Assembly (NCBI GenBank): GCA_002342225.1
Contig: DDPO01000011.1
Coordinates: forward strand, 11,535-53,230
DNA from: Bdellovibrionaceae bacterium UBA2466
Lineage (GTDB): Bacteria > Bdellovibrionota > FAC87 > UBA2466
Direction: 5' to 3'
DNA length: 41,696 bases
Shown here: in pieces, positions 27,823-36,870 of the stretch
How positions within the stretch are numbered: the stretch's first letter is position 1
Layout of the letters: every line of letters starts with the position of its first letter
Position numbers and translations under genes: made by a program
Notes under the pieces: generated by a model
What the model saw: only the letters and a program-made list of their open reading frames with translations
Databases searched by the model: none
Told to the model about the DNA's origin: nothing

Positions 27823-28899
27823 TTATCGGCTTTGGGCTGTTATGCTTTCGGCAATCGTTTTAAGAGCATTGCCAAATCGCAAAGGAGCATAGCTTTGAGC
27901 CATCCGTTCTAACACTTTTGGCTCGAAGATTTCTAGAGTTGTTTTTTCTAAGCGCTCCGCGAATTGGTCCCCCTGTTCAACTACTTGGGCTGCCCCGTGG
28001 CTTGCAATGAGGTAAGCATTTGTAATTTGGTCATTTTGTCCTTTTCTTGGGTAGGGGACAAAAATGGCGGGTCTTCCCACTTGAATGAGCTCAGAAACGG
28101 TAAGGGCCCCCGATCGCCCGATGACTAGGGATGCTTTGGAATACAACTCGGCAATGTCCTTGATGAAGGGTTCATACTGATAGTTTGGATGATATTGGGA
28201 GCCTATGGCCTTTTTAACTGAATCAAAATCCCTCTGGCCGGTCTGGTGAAAAACTTTTGCATTCGGATACTTTGAGAAAAGAGTCGGCAAAAACCGAATG
28301 ATGGCTTCATTGATGGCTTTCGAACCCTGACTACCCCCTAAAACAAGAATAAATTGGGATGTGGGTTGATAAGGGGGCAAACTGTTTTGATAAAAAACGG
28401 CCCGAAGAGGATTCCCAGAATTAATACACTTTTTAGGATTAAAATATTCAGTAGCTTGGGGAAAACCAAGGAAAATGGTCTTAGCCAGCTTTCCTAAAAA
28501 CCGATTGGCGATACCCACAGAGGAATTTTGCTCTTGCAGAAACAAAGGGATTCGTAAAATGAAAGCTGCCAAGCAAACTGGAAACGACACATAACCGCCG
28601 ACTCCAATCACTGCGTTAGGTTTTTCATTTAATAGGTAGCGAATCGACCAGATAAAACCTAGCAGTAACTGCCAAAGAGTATGCAAGACCTTTAGAACAC
28701 TTTGATTTTTAACAGCGCCAGTCTTGACTGTAAAAAATGGAAAGTTGGCTTCGGGCACAAGTTTGGATTCCATGCCGTGGCTAGAACCCACATACTGAAC
28801 GATCCAACCTTGACTACGAAGTTCCTCAGCAATGGCTAATGCGGGAAAAACATGTCCGCCCGTTCCACCGCCAGTAATAATAATTTTTTTTGAACTCAC
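27823..28899 (-). CDS. murG: UDP-GlcNAc:undecaprenyl-pyrophosphoryl-MurNAc-pentapeptide GlcNAc transferase
   Basis: MurG makes lipid II from lipid I on the inner face of the inner membrane. The 358-residue protein has the G-loops GGTGGHVFPALAIAEEL (residues 10-26) and LGGSQGSKAINEAI near 190, the acceptor-domain GVGGYVSFP, and the donor-binding GRSGALTVSELIQVGRPAIFVPYP. It overlaps ftsW by 4 nt (ATGA), so coupling to the lipid II polymerase gene is tight. Confidence 0.98.
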   Translation of the reverse strand: MSSKKIIITGGGTGGHVFPALAIAEELRSQGWIVQYVGSSHGMESKLVPEANFPFFTVKTGAVKNQSVLKVLHTLWQLLLGFIWSIRYLLNEKPNAVIGVGGYVSFPVCLAAFILRIPLFLQEQNSSVGIANRFLGKLAKTIFLGFPQATEYFNPKKCINSGNPLRAVFYQNSLPPYQPTSQFILVLGGSQGSKAINEAIIRFLPTLFSKYPNAKVFHQTGQRDFDSVKKAIGSQYHPNYQYEPFIKDIAELYSKASLVIGRSGALTVSELIQVGRPAIFVPYPRKGQNDQITNAYLIASHGAAQVVEQGDQFAERLEKTTLEIFEPKVLERMAQSYAPLRFGNALKTIAESITAQSR

Positions 28900-30035
28900 G
28901 ACTCTTTATTCTTAGGATCTAAAGGGTTTTCCGATGGAATTATCGAAGAGCTTTGTAGGATATTCAATAGAATTCCCATAAGAACTAGGTTCACGATCAG
29001 GGCTGATCGACCCCAGGAGATAAAAGGAAGCGGAAGCCCTTTAACAGGTAACAAACCTGTGACCCCACCTAAATTGACGGCGATTTGAAGAGCAATGGAG
29101 AGAGAAAGACCAAAGCTCAAGTAACATCCAAAGGCATCTTTTGCTGTGAGTGCAATTTTAAAAAGCAAATAGCAAAAGTAAGTAAAAAGAATAAGTAAGG
29201 ATATAGCTCCCAAGAAACCTGTTTCCTCTCCAATAAGAGCAAAAATAAAGTCAGTGTGAACTTCAGGTAAGAAAAACAGTTTACTATTTCCGTTACCCAA
29301 TCCGGTTCCAAAGAGTTTGCCAGAATGAAACGAAAGAAAAGATTGGATCGTTTGAAAACCTGTTCCCTGAGGATCTGCCCAAGGGTTAAGGTAAGCGAAC
29401 AGTCGTTTTCTTCGCCAAGCATAGTGGACAATCGCGAACACAAACCCAAGACTTCCGACTCCCAGAAAGCTGATGAGATAGGAGAGCCGAACGCCTGCAA
29501 TGAAGAGCATTCCAATAATCATGACTACAAGCAAAGTAGTTGTTCCGAGATCTGGCTGTTTAAAGATGAGGGCCAAGGTGATAACAATCGGAAGACTATT
29601 AGTGACCCATTTTTTTGCTGGCAGAGGGCTTTCTTTGTGGCGTGCTAAGAGGCTAGCGAAAAAAATAGTTAGAGTAATTTTGGCAAGCTCACTGGGTTGA
29701 AACAAAACGGGGCCAATTTTGAGCCATCGAGTAGCTCCGTAAGCATAGTGTCGGAATGGACCGAAATGGGTCAGTGCAATCAGAAAGATTTGGGCTAAAA
29801 TCAGCCAGTAGCTGATTTTTTTCCATTGGCTATAGGGTATTTTCGAAACTCCAATCATCAGAAGTAATCCAATCAATCCGCAAGCCGATTGTCGTAGAAC
29901 ATAATAAAACTCAGATGAGTGTTTTTGTATTCCCATCACTGCTGTGGCAGAAAAAAGAGCTATTTGCCCGATCAGTAGAAAAAGGATGGTCAGACCAAGA
30001 ATGCGCCGTTGCATTGGAAATGGGGATTGGAACAT
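28896..30035 (-). CDS. ftsW: septal peptidoglycan glycosyltransferase FtsW (SEDS family)
   Basis: FtsW polymerises lipid II at the division site together with a class B penicillin-binding protein. The 379-residue product has about ten membrane segments. SEDS signatures include GATRWLKIGPVLFQPSELAKI, KQPDLGTTTLL, GTGLGNGNSKLFFLPEVHTDFIFALIGEETGF with the catalytic-region Asp, and GLLPVKGLPLPFISWGRSALI. Position directly before murG identifies it as FtsW rather than RodA. It starts 27 nt after the stop of the NtrC-type regulator gene, with no clear promoter between them, so the regulator and ftsW may be cotranscribed. Confidence 0.95.
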   Translation of the reverse strand: MFQSPFPMQRRILGLTILFLLIGQIALFSATAVMGIQKHSSEFYYVLRQSACGLIGLLLMIGVSKIPYSQWKKISYWLILAQIFLIALTHFGPFRHYAYGATRWLKIGPVLFQPSELAKITLTIFFASLLARHKESPLPAKKWVTNSLPIVITLALIFKQPDLGTTTLLVVMIIGMLFIAGVRLSYLISFLGVGSLGFVFAIVHYAWRRKRLFAYLNPWADPQGTGFQTIQSFLSFHSGKLFGTGLGNGNSKLFFLPEVHTDFIFALIGEETGFLGAISLLILFTYFCYLLFKIALTAKDAFGCYLSFGLSLSIALQIAVNLGGVTGLLPVKGLPLPFISWGRSALIVNLVLMGILLNILQSSSIIPSENPLDPKNKES

Positions 30036-30062
30036 GAGTGAAATTATATCATGTTCCTGAGG

Positions 30063-31487
30063 CTATAAGCGAAAGTCCTCAGCGTTAATATTGTATTTTT
30101 GTAGTTTCCTGAGCAGCGTCTTTTTAGGAATTTTTGCGTGAAGTGCGGTTTGATTTATGCGCCCTTTAAAAGTTTTTAGAGCTCGAATGATAAATTCCTT
30201 TTCAAATTCCTCCTTAAACTTGGAGTAGTCCAGCCCCTCGATTGGGTCTGGTTCTGAACCGTCAGTTAATTGTTCAAGTTCTTCCGTATCATTTTGGTTA
30301 CGAGAGCTGCGGGTTAATGGGGTGCGCAAATATTCGGGAAAGCTTGGTGCAGTGAGCTTATCAGTGGTTTCAACCACAAAAGCATGTTCTACGGCATTTT
30401 CGAGTTCGCGAATATTTCCTGGCCAATGATATGTTTTCAGCTTTTCAAGCGCCTGTAGCGTGATGCCCGTAATACGTTTGTCATGGCTTTTAGAGAACCT
30501 AGCTATGAAATAGTGGATTAGATTATCAATATCCTCTTTTCGTTCTCGCAGGGGGGGCAGGAAAACGGGAATAACATTGAGCCTATAGAAAAGATCTTCC
30601 CTAAATGTCCCCGCTTTGATCATCTCCTCGAGGTTTCTATTGGTTGCAGCAATAATTCGGATATCCATTTCGATTTCACGGTGGGACCCTACAGGCGTAA
30701 ATTTCTTTTCCTGAAGCACGCGCAATAGCTTTACCTGCATATGGGGTGAGAGGTCTCCAATTTCATCCAAAAATATGGTTCCTCCATCAGCATATTGAAA
30801 TTTACCGATTTGGCGCTGATCTGCACCCGTGAAAGCTCCCCTCTCATGTCCAAAAAGCTCACTTTCAAAAAGCGTCTCAGAAATCGCGCTACAGTTAATA
30901 GACACCAACTTTTGATCTTTTCGTGATGAGTTATAGTGAATAGCTCTGGCTACAAGTTCTTTTCCTGTTCCGCTCTCTCCCCTGATGAGCACTGATGTAT
31001 CAACTTTCGCTAGCTTGTAAATAACTCCAAAGATCTTTCTCATTTCGCCAGAGTGGCCGACAAACTCCCCTGCCTCAAGCTTGATTACAGGCGACGATAA
31101 GGCCATTGTTTTAATCATCGAGTGGGCATCAAGTGCCCGCTGCACCATCTCGACAACTGCCTGGTGCTTAATGGGTTTTGCTAAATAGTTGTATGCGCCC
31201 GATTTAATAGCCTTAACGGCATCTTCAATCGTACTGAACGCAGTCATAATTATTACAATAATTGAGGGGTCGTAACTTTTAATAGCTTTCAGACACTCTA
31301 GGCCATTCATTCTCGGCATATTCACATCCAAAAGAACCAAATCAACTTGAGAGCCTCTAATTTTTTCAAGTGCATCTTCTCCATCGATAGCTTCAATGAC
31401 TGCAAAGTCATTTCGATTGAGAGCTTCACAAAGAGTTCTCCTTAGTTCGCAATCATCTTCGACCACAAGTATCTGATACTGGCTCAT
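30063..31487 (-). CDS. NtrC-family sigma-54-dependent response regulator
   Basis: Domain order in 474 residues: receiver (1-120) with acidic pair E10/D11-D12, phospho-acceptor D54 in LLLDVNMP and K104; AAA+ domain (about 142-375) with Walker A GESGTGKE at 170-177; and a C-terminal Fis-type helix-turn-helix (about 430-470, RINQTALHAKIPKKTLLRKLQKY). The sigma-54-contacting GAFTGA loop is intact at 217-222 and Walker B reads GGTIFLDEIGDL. It therefore activates sigma-54 promoters when phosphorylated. Its start overlaps the upstream kinase gene by 4 nt, so the two are a cognate pair. Two sigma-54 promoter candidates in this window are plausible targets. Its own downstream neighbour is ftsW. Confidence 0.95.
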   Translation of the reverse strand: MSQYQILVVEDDCELRRTLCEALNRNDFAVIEAIDGEDALEKIRGSQVDLVLLDVNMPRMNGLECLKAIKSYDPSIIVIIMTAFSTIEDAVKAIKSGAYNYLAKPIKHQAVVEMVQRALDAHSMIKTMALSSPVIKLEAGEFVGHSGEMRKIFGVIYKLAKVDTSVLIRGESGTGKELVARAIHYNSSRKDQKLVSINCSAISETLFESELFGHERGAFTGADQRQIGKFQYADGGTIFLDEIGDLSPHMQVKLLRVLQEKKFTPVGSHREIEMDIRIIAATNRNLEEMIKAGTFREDLFYRLNVIPVFLPPLRERKEDIDNLIHYFIARFSKSHDKRITGITLQALEKLKTYHWPGNIRELENAVEHAFVVETTDKLTAPSFPEYLRTPLTRSSRNQNDTEELEQLTDGSEPDPIEGLDYSKFKEEFEKEFIIRALKTFKGRINQTALHAKIPKKTLLRKLQKYNINAEDFRL

Positions 31488-33391
31488 GGAAGCCCCTCCT
31501 CGATGGGTAGGTTTATGGTAAAAGTACTTCCTTTGCTTGGTTCACTCAGCAAGGTAACAAAACCCTGATGTAGCTCGACAAAATATTTAACCAAGTAAAG
31601 GCCAAGCCCCGTGCCTTTGGGATTTTCGGTTGATGTATTTGATATTCGGTAAAACTTAGTGAATATTTTTTCTTGTTCTTCCTCCGGTATGCCGTTCCCT
31701 TCATCGACTACACTTATTTTAATAAAGGATTTTTCTTCTTTTGACTCTATGATGACCTTTGAATTGGCAGGAGAATAATTAATCGCATTTTCTATAAGAT
31801 TAGAGATGACTTGTTGAATGAGTTTTACATCGAATTTAAAAGCGAACAAAGGTTCTAAGCTCATTTTAATTTCAATGTTTTTCGAGCTGGCTAGCAGAGC
31901 TTTAGTTTTCACAACTTCTTGTATTACAGTGTTGATATCCTTGGAGGTGATATTTAAATGCACTTTGGAGCCCTCGATTCTAGTGAGGTCAAGTATTCCT
32001 TCGACGTAATTGGTAAGTGAGTCTGTCGTTTGAATAATCGAACGAAGTGCGAGCTGATGGTCAGGCAATCTATCTATTGCTTTATCGTTTAAAGCAAGTT
32101 CAGCGTTCCCTTGTATTTGTGCGAGCGGTGTTTTGAGATCGTGCGAAACAAGAGACAAGAAATTTGTTTTCAGTTGTTCAAGCTGAGCCATAAACTCACT
32201 CTTTTCTTGGTAATGCCACCTTTTCTTGTGTTCCTCGACGAGTCTGTAAGGAATTACAAAATAATATCCAATAAAAACTGCGAGACTAGGATGAACAAGG
32301 TCGATTAAGCAACCAAATGTTAGAAATGAGATCCGCGCGATTGAAAACAAGATTAGAATGGCTGCTCCCAGAAAAAAAAGACCGTTCCGAGGAGACATGG
32401 CCATGATGCAATTGACAGAAATAAGACCAACTACAAGGGCAAGAAAGATATTCATCCATCGAGGTGCTTTATAGAGACCATCCGAGTTAAGTAATGTTGC
32501 CAGACTGTGGGCGGCTCCTTCAAGTAGAGGGGTGTGGAACGGCGCTCGCGAATAAGGGGTAAAAATAAAATCGCCATCCCTATTGCTGGAGAGGACAGTC
32601 CCAATTAGGACGATTTTATCTTTGAAGTAATTTGGTGGCGTTTTGTCGGACAAGAGTTCGCTCATGGGAGTAACAGGGTAAGTCCCTTGTGGACCCTGCC
32701 AACGAATATATGTTTGTAATGCATCTCCAAATTTTTCGATATGTTTTACGGGGTAATGTTCATTTGATTTCAAGGTTTGGTGGTAGTAATTCGATAATTT
32801 CGAGTAGACTGAGGGGATTCCATCGATTGAGAGCATGACTCGTCTACTGACAGAGTCGGCTCCGTAACTGAAAGTATCTCTTGAAACATAACCTGGTGAG
32901 TAATGAGCCGTGTGAAAGAGTGATCTCGGTGGGTTTTTCCCAAGGCTTTCGTTGTCTGTGTAACCGATGAACATTCCAGAAACTTGTGTAAAGGCGCTCG
33001 ACATGAGGGCAAGTTCGGCATCGGTATAGATTTTTTCACTAAATGGGGTCACTAACGCGATTGCTAGTGGTTTATCTCGATTTATTTTTAAGATCGTTTC
33101 GACAATGGTGTTGGCTGGAATCTTTTTACTACCCTGATTTTTTGCTGAAACTAGCTCGTCGTACCCCACAATACTAATGGCGGGGTGGGCACCTATGGGC
33201 GGCTGAGTTCTAAACAGAACATCTGTCAAAAGTCCTTTTAGCGCTTCAAAATCGAACTGAAAAAGCGCGGCAGTCAGAACTAAGGAGAGTAATGATACAG
33301 ACAAATGGGACATGAATTTAGAGTTAGCTTTGATATTAGCCTCTCTTTGCTCAAGCTCTTTCCAGTCTGCTAATTCTCTTTTTTGTTTCAT
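31484..33391 (-). CDS. CHASE2-domain membrane sensor histidine kinase
   Basis: The 635-residue sensor has a membrane segment at about 29-45, an extracytoplasmic CHASE2 domain (about 58-305, opening TDVLFRTQPPI and ending near FKDKIVLIGTV...HTPLLEGAAH), and three closely spaced membrane helices (about 312-382). A short coiled linker leads to the kinase core with H-box LSLVSHDLKTPLAQ (H417). The ATPase domain follows, with N-box NLIENAINYSP, G1 DEGNGIPEE and G2 GTGLGLYLV. CHASE2 domains sense unknown external signals. The gene overlaps the NtrC-type regulator by 4 nt. A sigma-70-like promoter lies just upstream and would leave only a 14-nt leader; no good ribosome site is seen. Confidence 0.95.
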   Translation of the reverse strand: MKQKRELADWKELEQREANIKANSKFMSHLSVSLLSLVLTAALFQFDFEALKGLLTDVLFRTQPPIGAHPAISIVGYDELVSAKNQGSKKIPANTIVETILKINRDKPLAIALVTPFSEKIYTDAELALMSSAFTQVSGMFIGYTDNESLGKNPPRSLFHTAHYSPGYVSRDTFSYGADSVSRRVMLSIDGIPSVYSKLSNYYHQTLKSNEHYPVKHIEKFGDALQTYIRWQGPQGTYPVTPMSELLSDKTPPNYFKDKIVLIGTVLSSNRDGDFIFTPYSRAPFHTPLLEGAAHSLATLLNSDGLYKAPRWMNIFLALVVGLISVNCIMAMSPRNGLFFLGAAILILFSIARISFLTFGCLIDLVHPSLAVFIGYYFVIPYRLVEEHKKRWHYQEKSEFMAQLEQLKTNFLSLVSHDLKTPLAQIQGNAELALNDKAIDRLPDHQLALRSIIQTTDSLTNYVEGILDLTRIEGSKVHLNITSKDINTVIQEVVKTKALLASSKNIEIKMSLEPLFAFKFDVKLIQQVISNLIENAINYSPANSKVIIESKEEKSFIKISVVDEGNGIPEEEQEKIFTKFYRISNTSTENPKGTGLGLYLVKYFVELHQGFVTLLSEPSKGSTFTINLPIEEGLP

Positions 33392-33411
33392 TTTGGGCGC
33401 CGCGTTACAGC

Positions 33412-33441
33412 TTTATACCCCAAAAGGCAGACTTGTCTCAA
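33412..33441 (-). promoter_or_regulatory. sigma-70 promoter candidate for the kinase-regulator-ftsW unit
   Basis: On the minus strand TTGAGA (33436-33441) and TATAAA (33412-33417) are separated by 18 nt. Transcription would begin near 33405, about 14 nt before the kinase ATG. This could be the main promoter for the kinase, regulator, ftsW, murG, murC, murB and patatin genes, as no comparable element was seen between them. Confidence 0.5.
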
Positions 33442-33556
33442 GTGGTGCAATGTAAAAGCCTAAGTTGAGCAAACCGACAAAAATAAAAAGACAATAAAAA
33501 CAATGGTTTATGATTTTTTGGCTAGCTTTGAAAAAGGAGCCTAGGAATACATTACA

Positions 33557-33582
33557 GGCTTGGTGTCACAAAGACGCCAGCC
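33557..33582 (-). terminator. strong hairpin immediately after the RNase H stop codon
   Basis: Arms 33557-33567 and 33573-33582 form a 10-bp GC-rich stem with one bulged base and one wobble pair around a 5-base loop. On the minus strand it begins right at the rnhA stop. It probably marks the 3' end of the rpoD-side transcript. The following sequence lacks a U-tract, so an intrinsic terminator is not certain; an RNA-protecting hairpin is also possible. Confidence 0.45.
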
Positions 33583-33987
33583 TTAGATTTCTCCGTCGAG
33601 AGCTTGGTTGCATAGTTTATCGGCTCGGGTGTTTTCTTCCCGCCTAATGTGTTCGATCTTGGTTGAGTTGAATTTTTGGAGTAGGCCTCGAGCGGTGTCA
33701 AAGAGAGTCTTTATGTGGGGAGTTTTAACTTTATAGATTCCGTTTAGTTGCCTAACCATCAATTCGGAATCGCTCTTGATGAGAAGCTCAGTTGCTCCAT
33801 GTTTAAGAGCGGCTTCCAAGCCCTTGATGAGACCCTGATATTCAGCAGTGTTGTTGGTAACTGATCCCAGTTTTTGTCCTTCTTCAAACACCACAAGGTT
33901 GTTGTTGTACAACACAAACCCATAGGCTCCTGGGCCGGGATTGCCTCTAGAAGCACCATCGCAAAATAGAACCATAGAACTACCCAT
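33583..33987 (-). CDS. rnhA: ribonuclease HI-like protein
   Basis: The 134-residue protein has the RNase HI core with the catalytic acids: Asp in LFCDGASRGNPGPGAYG (about residue 10), Glu in NTAEYQGLIKGLEAAL (about 49) and Asp in IKSDSELMVRQLNG (about 73). A terminal Asp appears in NTRADKLCNQALD. It lacks the basic handle insertion of E. coli RNase HI, like the shorter RnhA/reverse-transcriptase-like family, and would remove RNA from RNA-DNA hybrids. The start overlaps the upstream gene stop by one base (TAATG). Confidence 0.9.
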   Translation of the reverse strand: MGSSMVLFCDGASRGNPGPGAYGFVLYNNNLVVFEEGQKLGSVTNNTAEYQGLIKGLEAALKHGATELLIKSDSELMVRQLNGIYKVKTPHIKTLFDTARGLLQKFNSTKIEHIRREENTRADKLCNQALDGEI

Positions 33988-34730
33988 TAAATTTGAACGT
34001 CAGCACCAGGGTTTTCATCAATCTCTGAAGAGGCAGTAATGAGGATTCTTCCACAACTTGGACATCGATGAATAGCTTTTGCGCCTAAAATTTCATTAAA
34101 TAACTGAGGTCTAACTTTCATGTTGCAGCCAACGCAACTTGAATTGTCTGCCAGACAGATTGCTACCCCTTTAGTTGCTGCAAAGGCTTTTCGATAAGTT
34201 GTTGCAACATCGGGTGAAAGCTGGGCAACAATCCCATCTTTTTGTGCTCCCTGCTCTTCGTAGGAGCGCAGTAGTTTCTGTCGAACCTCTTCGTATTCTT
34301 TCTTCTCGCGATTAACTACAGCTTCTTGGTCTTTGAATTTTGTCTCTGCAGCTTTTAAATTGTTGCGATGACCCTCTATGCCGTTCATCGAGGTCAATAC
34401 AATTTCTTCAAGTTTACTTTTCTCAGTTTTGAATCCATCAATTTCTTTTTGAGCAGCTTGATACTCTTCGTTGGTTTTACACTCCATCATTTTGCTCTCA
34501 GCTTTTTTGATGAAGTCCTCTTTTTCTTTTAGATCAAGTTCGGCTTTTCTAAGAGCCTTTTCGTTCGTTTCGAAATTGGCTTTATGAAGGGCAAATTCAT
34601 TTTTGTGTTCGTTGAGTTTAGCTTCAAGTTTCTTTATTTCCTCGGGGATTTTCTCCAGTTCCAGTTGAACTCTGTAAAGCTTTTCATCTAAGCGCTTTAA
34701 TTTTCCGAGAACTTTGTATTGGGCTTTCAT
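33987..34730 (-). CDS. coiled-coil protein with C-terminal C4 zinc ribbon (DUF164/CdsZ-like)
   Basis: Residues 1-175 of the 247 are a long charged coiled coil (for example YRVQLELEKIPEEIKKLEAKL). The C-terminus has a zinc ribbon with CVGC and CPSC separated by about 20 residues (NSSCVGCNMKVRPQ, IHRCPSCGRIL). This is the widely conserved C4-type zinc-ribbon family with HP0958-like members, which bind RNA or act as chaperones in different bacteria; the role here is not known. It is cotranscribed with the RNase HI gene (1-nt overlap), and that pairing recurs in related bacteria as far as I recall. Confidence 0.85.
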   Translation of the reverse strand: MKAQYKVLGKLKRLDEKLYRVQLELEKIPEEIKKLEAKLNEHKNEFALHKANFETNEKALRKAELDLKEKEDFIKKAESKMMECKTNEEYQAAQKEIDGFKTEKSKLEEIVLTSMNGIEGHRNNLKAAETKFKDQEAVVNREKKEYEEVRQKLLRSYEEQGAQKDGIVAQLSPDVATTYRKAFAATKGVAICLADNSSCVGCNMKVRPQLFNEILGAKAIHRCPSCGRILITASSEIDENPGADVQI

Positions 34731-34783
34731 TTCAACTCACTTCTTGCTTGGTTAAAGACCACTTAATCTCATGTTCCACTGAA

Positions 34784-34857
34784 TGGGCCCACCAGGACTT
34801 GAACCTGGGACCTATCGGTTATGAGCCGACTGCTCTAACCAACTGAGCTATGGGCCC
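34784..34857 (-). tRNA. tRNA with anticodon CAT (Met or lysidine-type Ile2)
   Basis: The 74-nt gene folds as a cloverleaf. The acceptor stem GGGCCCA pairs with TGGGCCC plus discriminator A, the D arm contains AGCTCAGTTGGTTAGAGC, and the anticodon stem GTCGG/CCGAT closes the loop CTCATAA. The T arm reads CCAGG-TTCAAGT-CCTGG. The anticodon is CAT. The 3' CCA is not encoded. CAT-anticodon tRNAs may be elongator Met or Ile2 (modified to lysidine by TilS). It is not the initiator, since the acceptor 1:72 pair is G-C and the anticodon stem lacks three G-C pairs. It lies 48 nt after rpoD on the same strand and could be processed from that transcript. Confidence 0.95.
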
Positions 34858-34905
34858 CCAAAACAGTGGGTATGCTGCTATCTAAGCAAACATTTGTCAG
34901 AAGTG

Positions 34906-36771
34906 CTAATTGTCGATGAACGATTTTAACCGTTTGCTACGGCTTGGATGTCGTAGCTTTCTCAGCGCTTTAGCTTCGATCTGACGAATACGTTCCCTAG
35001 TAACATTAAAATCTTGCCCCACTTCCTCTAAAGTGTGGTCGGAGCTCTGTCCAATACCAAAGCGCTTTCTAAGAACGCTCTCTTCTCTCGTGGTCAGAGT
35101 AGCTAAGACCCGCCGAGTTTGTTCAGACAGATTGAGGTTGGTAACATGGTCGACTGGGTTGACCATTTTGTTATCCTCAATGAAATCTCCCAAGTGCGAA
35201 TCTTCATCCTCACCAATGGGTGTTTCTAAGGAGATGGGCTCTTTTGCAATTTTTAGAACTTTTCGAACCTTATCTACAGGCATCTCCATTTTTTCTGCGA
35301 TCTCTTCAGGGGTGGGTTCTCTGCCCAATTCCTGCACCAAATATCTGGAGGTGCGAGATAGTTTGTTGATAGTTTCGATCATGTGAACAGGAATTCGAAT
35401 GGTTCTAGCTTGATCCGCAATGGCACGAGTAATTGCTTGTCGAATCCACCAAGTAGCATAGGTCGAGAACTTGTAACCTCTTCGATATTCGAATTTGTCG
35501 ACCGCTTTCATTAAGCCGATGTTACCTTCTTGAATTAAATCCAAAAATTGTAATCCTCGGTTGGTGTATTTTTTCGCAATCGAAACGACAAGCCGCAGAT
35601 TGGCTTCTACGAGCTCTGCTTTAGCGATTTCAGACTTTCTTTCGCCCGCAAGAATCGCCTCATACATGTCTTTTAGCTCTCGCGCGCGAAGGTTGGCTTC
35701 AAGTTCGACAGCCGCAATTTTTTTACCGGCATTGTTAATATCGTGCTCGATTTCAAGCAGTCCCACGTAATCAAGGCCGTGTTTGGCTTTGATCTGCTCT
35801 TCAAACTTTTTATTTCGTTTGGCTTCTTTAAGCGTGTTTCGGAACTTTCCGATTTGGTCGGTGTTGATTTTTTTGAGAGAATAAAACACTTCTCTCTCTG
35901 CTTCTTCAATTCGGCTAACCTGTTGCTTAAATTTGGCTACGATTTTGTTGATGGTTTTTCTGTTGAAATTGATCTCTTGAAAAACTTTTACAATGCTTTT
36001 TCTGTTGCTGGCCAGCTTTTCTCTGAGCTTCTTTCTTTCGGTTGCAGAGAGACCGCTTTTTAAAAGCTTGGCCTCTACCTTAGAAAGCGCACGCTCGAAA
36101 TTCTTAACGAGTTCCATTCCCTGAAGAATTCTTTCGCGGCACTCGGCTTCATTCAAACCCGCTGTAGCATCTGGCTCAGTTGCGGTTGTTTCTCCCTCGA
36201 GTTCCTTCGCTTCTTCGTCTTCCTCGCCGGTTTCTGAGCTTTCTTCTTCGGAGCTTTCGCCCTCACTCTCGGCTCCGCGCAACACATCCCGCGCACGAAG
36301 TCGCCCAGCTTCAATCTTTTCTCCGATAGCCAAAAATTCTTTCACACCCATCGAGGAGTTTAGAATTTCATCAAGAACCTCTGCCTCCCCTTCCTCAATT
36401 CGTTTGGCTATTTCAATTTCTCCATCTCGAGTCAACAGGGCGACTGAGCCCATCTTTTTCAAATACAAACGAACGGGGTCCAATCCTCGACCGAGGGAAT
36501 CTTCTTCGCGAGCAACTACCGGAGTTTCTTCTTCGCTCTGAGCAGTTTTTTCAGTCTTCTTTGCCCCGCCTTGAGCTTTGAGTTGCTTTTCGTTTTCGAC
36601 AACTTCAATTTCATTGTCTTCGATGAGTGCCATGACCTCATCAAGTTCATCACTTTCTGTCAGATCCTCGGGAAGACCATCATTGATCTCTTCGTAAGTG
36701 AGAAATCCCTTTTCTTTTCCCAAAGCGATTAGCTTCTGAAGTTCTTTTTTCTTCTCGAGTTTAGAAGGCAT
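34906..36771 (-). CDS. rpoD: RNA polymerase primary sigma factor (sigma-70)
   Basis: The 621-residue protein has region 1.1 at the N-terminus, region 1.2 ([32 protein letters not shown]), and a long acidic non-conserved insert (about 165-240). Region 2 ([39 protein letters not shown]) gives -10 recognition, region 3 begins at [14 protein letters not shown], and region 4.2 ([30 protein letters not shown]) gives -35 recognition. The start has an AGAGGAG ribosome site. It is the last protein gene of the rpsU-dnaG-rpoD macromolecular synthesis operon. Conserved regions 2.4 and 4.2 justify using E. coli-like -35/-10 consensus in this window. Confidence 0.98.
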   Translation of the reverse strand: MPSKLEKKKELQKLIALGKEKGFLTYEEINDGLPEDLTESDELDEVMALIEDNEIEVVENEKQLKAQGGAKKTEKTAQSEEETPVVAREEDSLGRGLDPVRLYLKKMGSVALLTRDGEIEIAKRIEEGEAEVLDEILNSSMGVKEFLAIGEKIEAGRLRARDVLRGAESEGESSEEESSETGEEDEEAKELEGETTATEPDATAGLNEAECRERILQGMELVKNFERALSKVEAKLLKSGLSATERKKLREKLASNRKSIVKVFQEINFNRKTINKIVAKFKQQVSRIEEAEREVFYSLKKINTDQIGKFRNTLKEAKRNKKFEEQIKAKHGLDYVGLLEIEHDINNAGKKIAAVELEANLRARELKDMYEAILAGERKSEIAKAELVEANLRLVVSIAKKYTNRGLQFLDLIQEGNIGLMKAVDKFEYRRGYKFSTYATWWIRQAITRAIADQARTIRIPVHMIETINKLSRTSRYLVQELGREPTPEEIAEKMEMPVDKVRKVLKIAKEPISLETPIGEDEDSHLGDFIEDNKMVNPVDHVTNLNLSEQTRRVLATLTTREESVLRKRFGIGQSSDHTLEEVGQDFNVTRERIRQIEAKALRKLRHPSRSKRLKSFIDN

Positions 36772-36870
36772 TGACTACTCCTCTACTTTAAAGAGTTGTG
36801 TAAGAGACATCGGCTCAAAATTAGAAAATTACAAACCATCATTCCTATCATGTGGCATAGGGCAATACAA

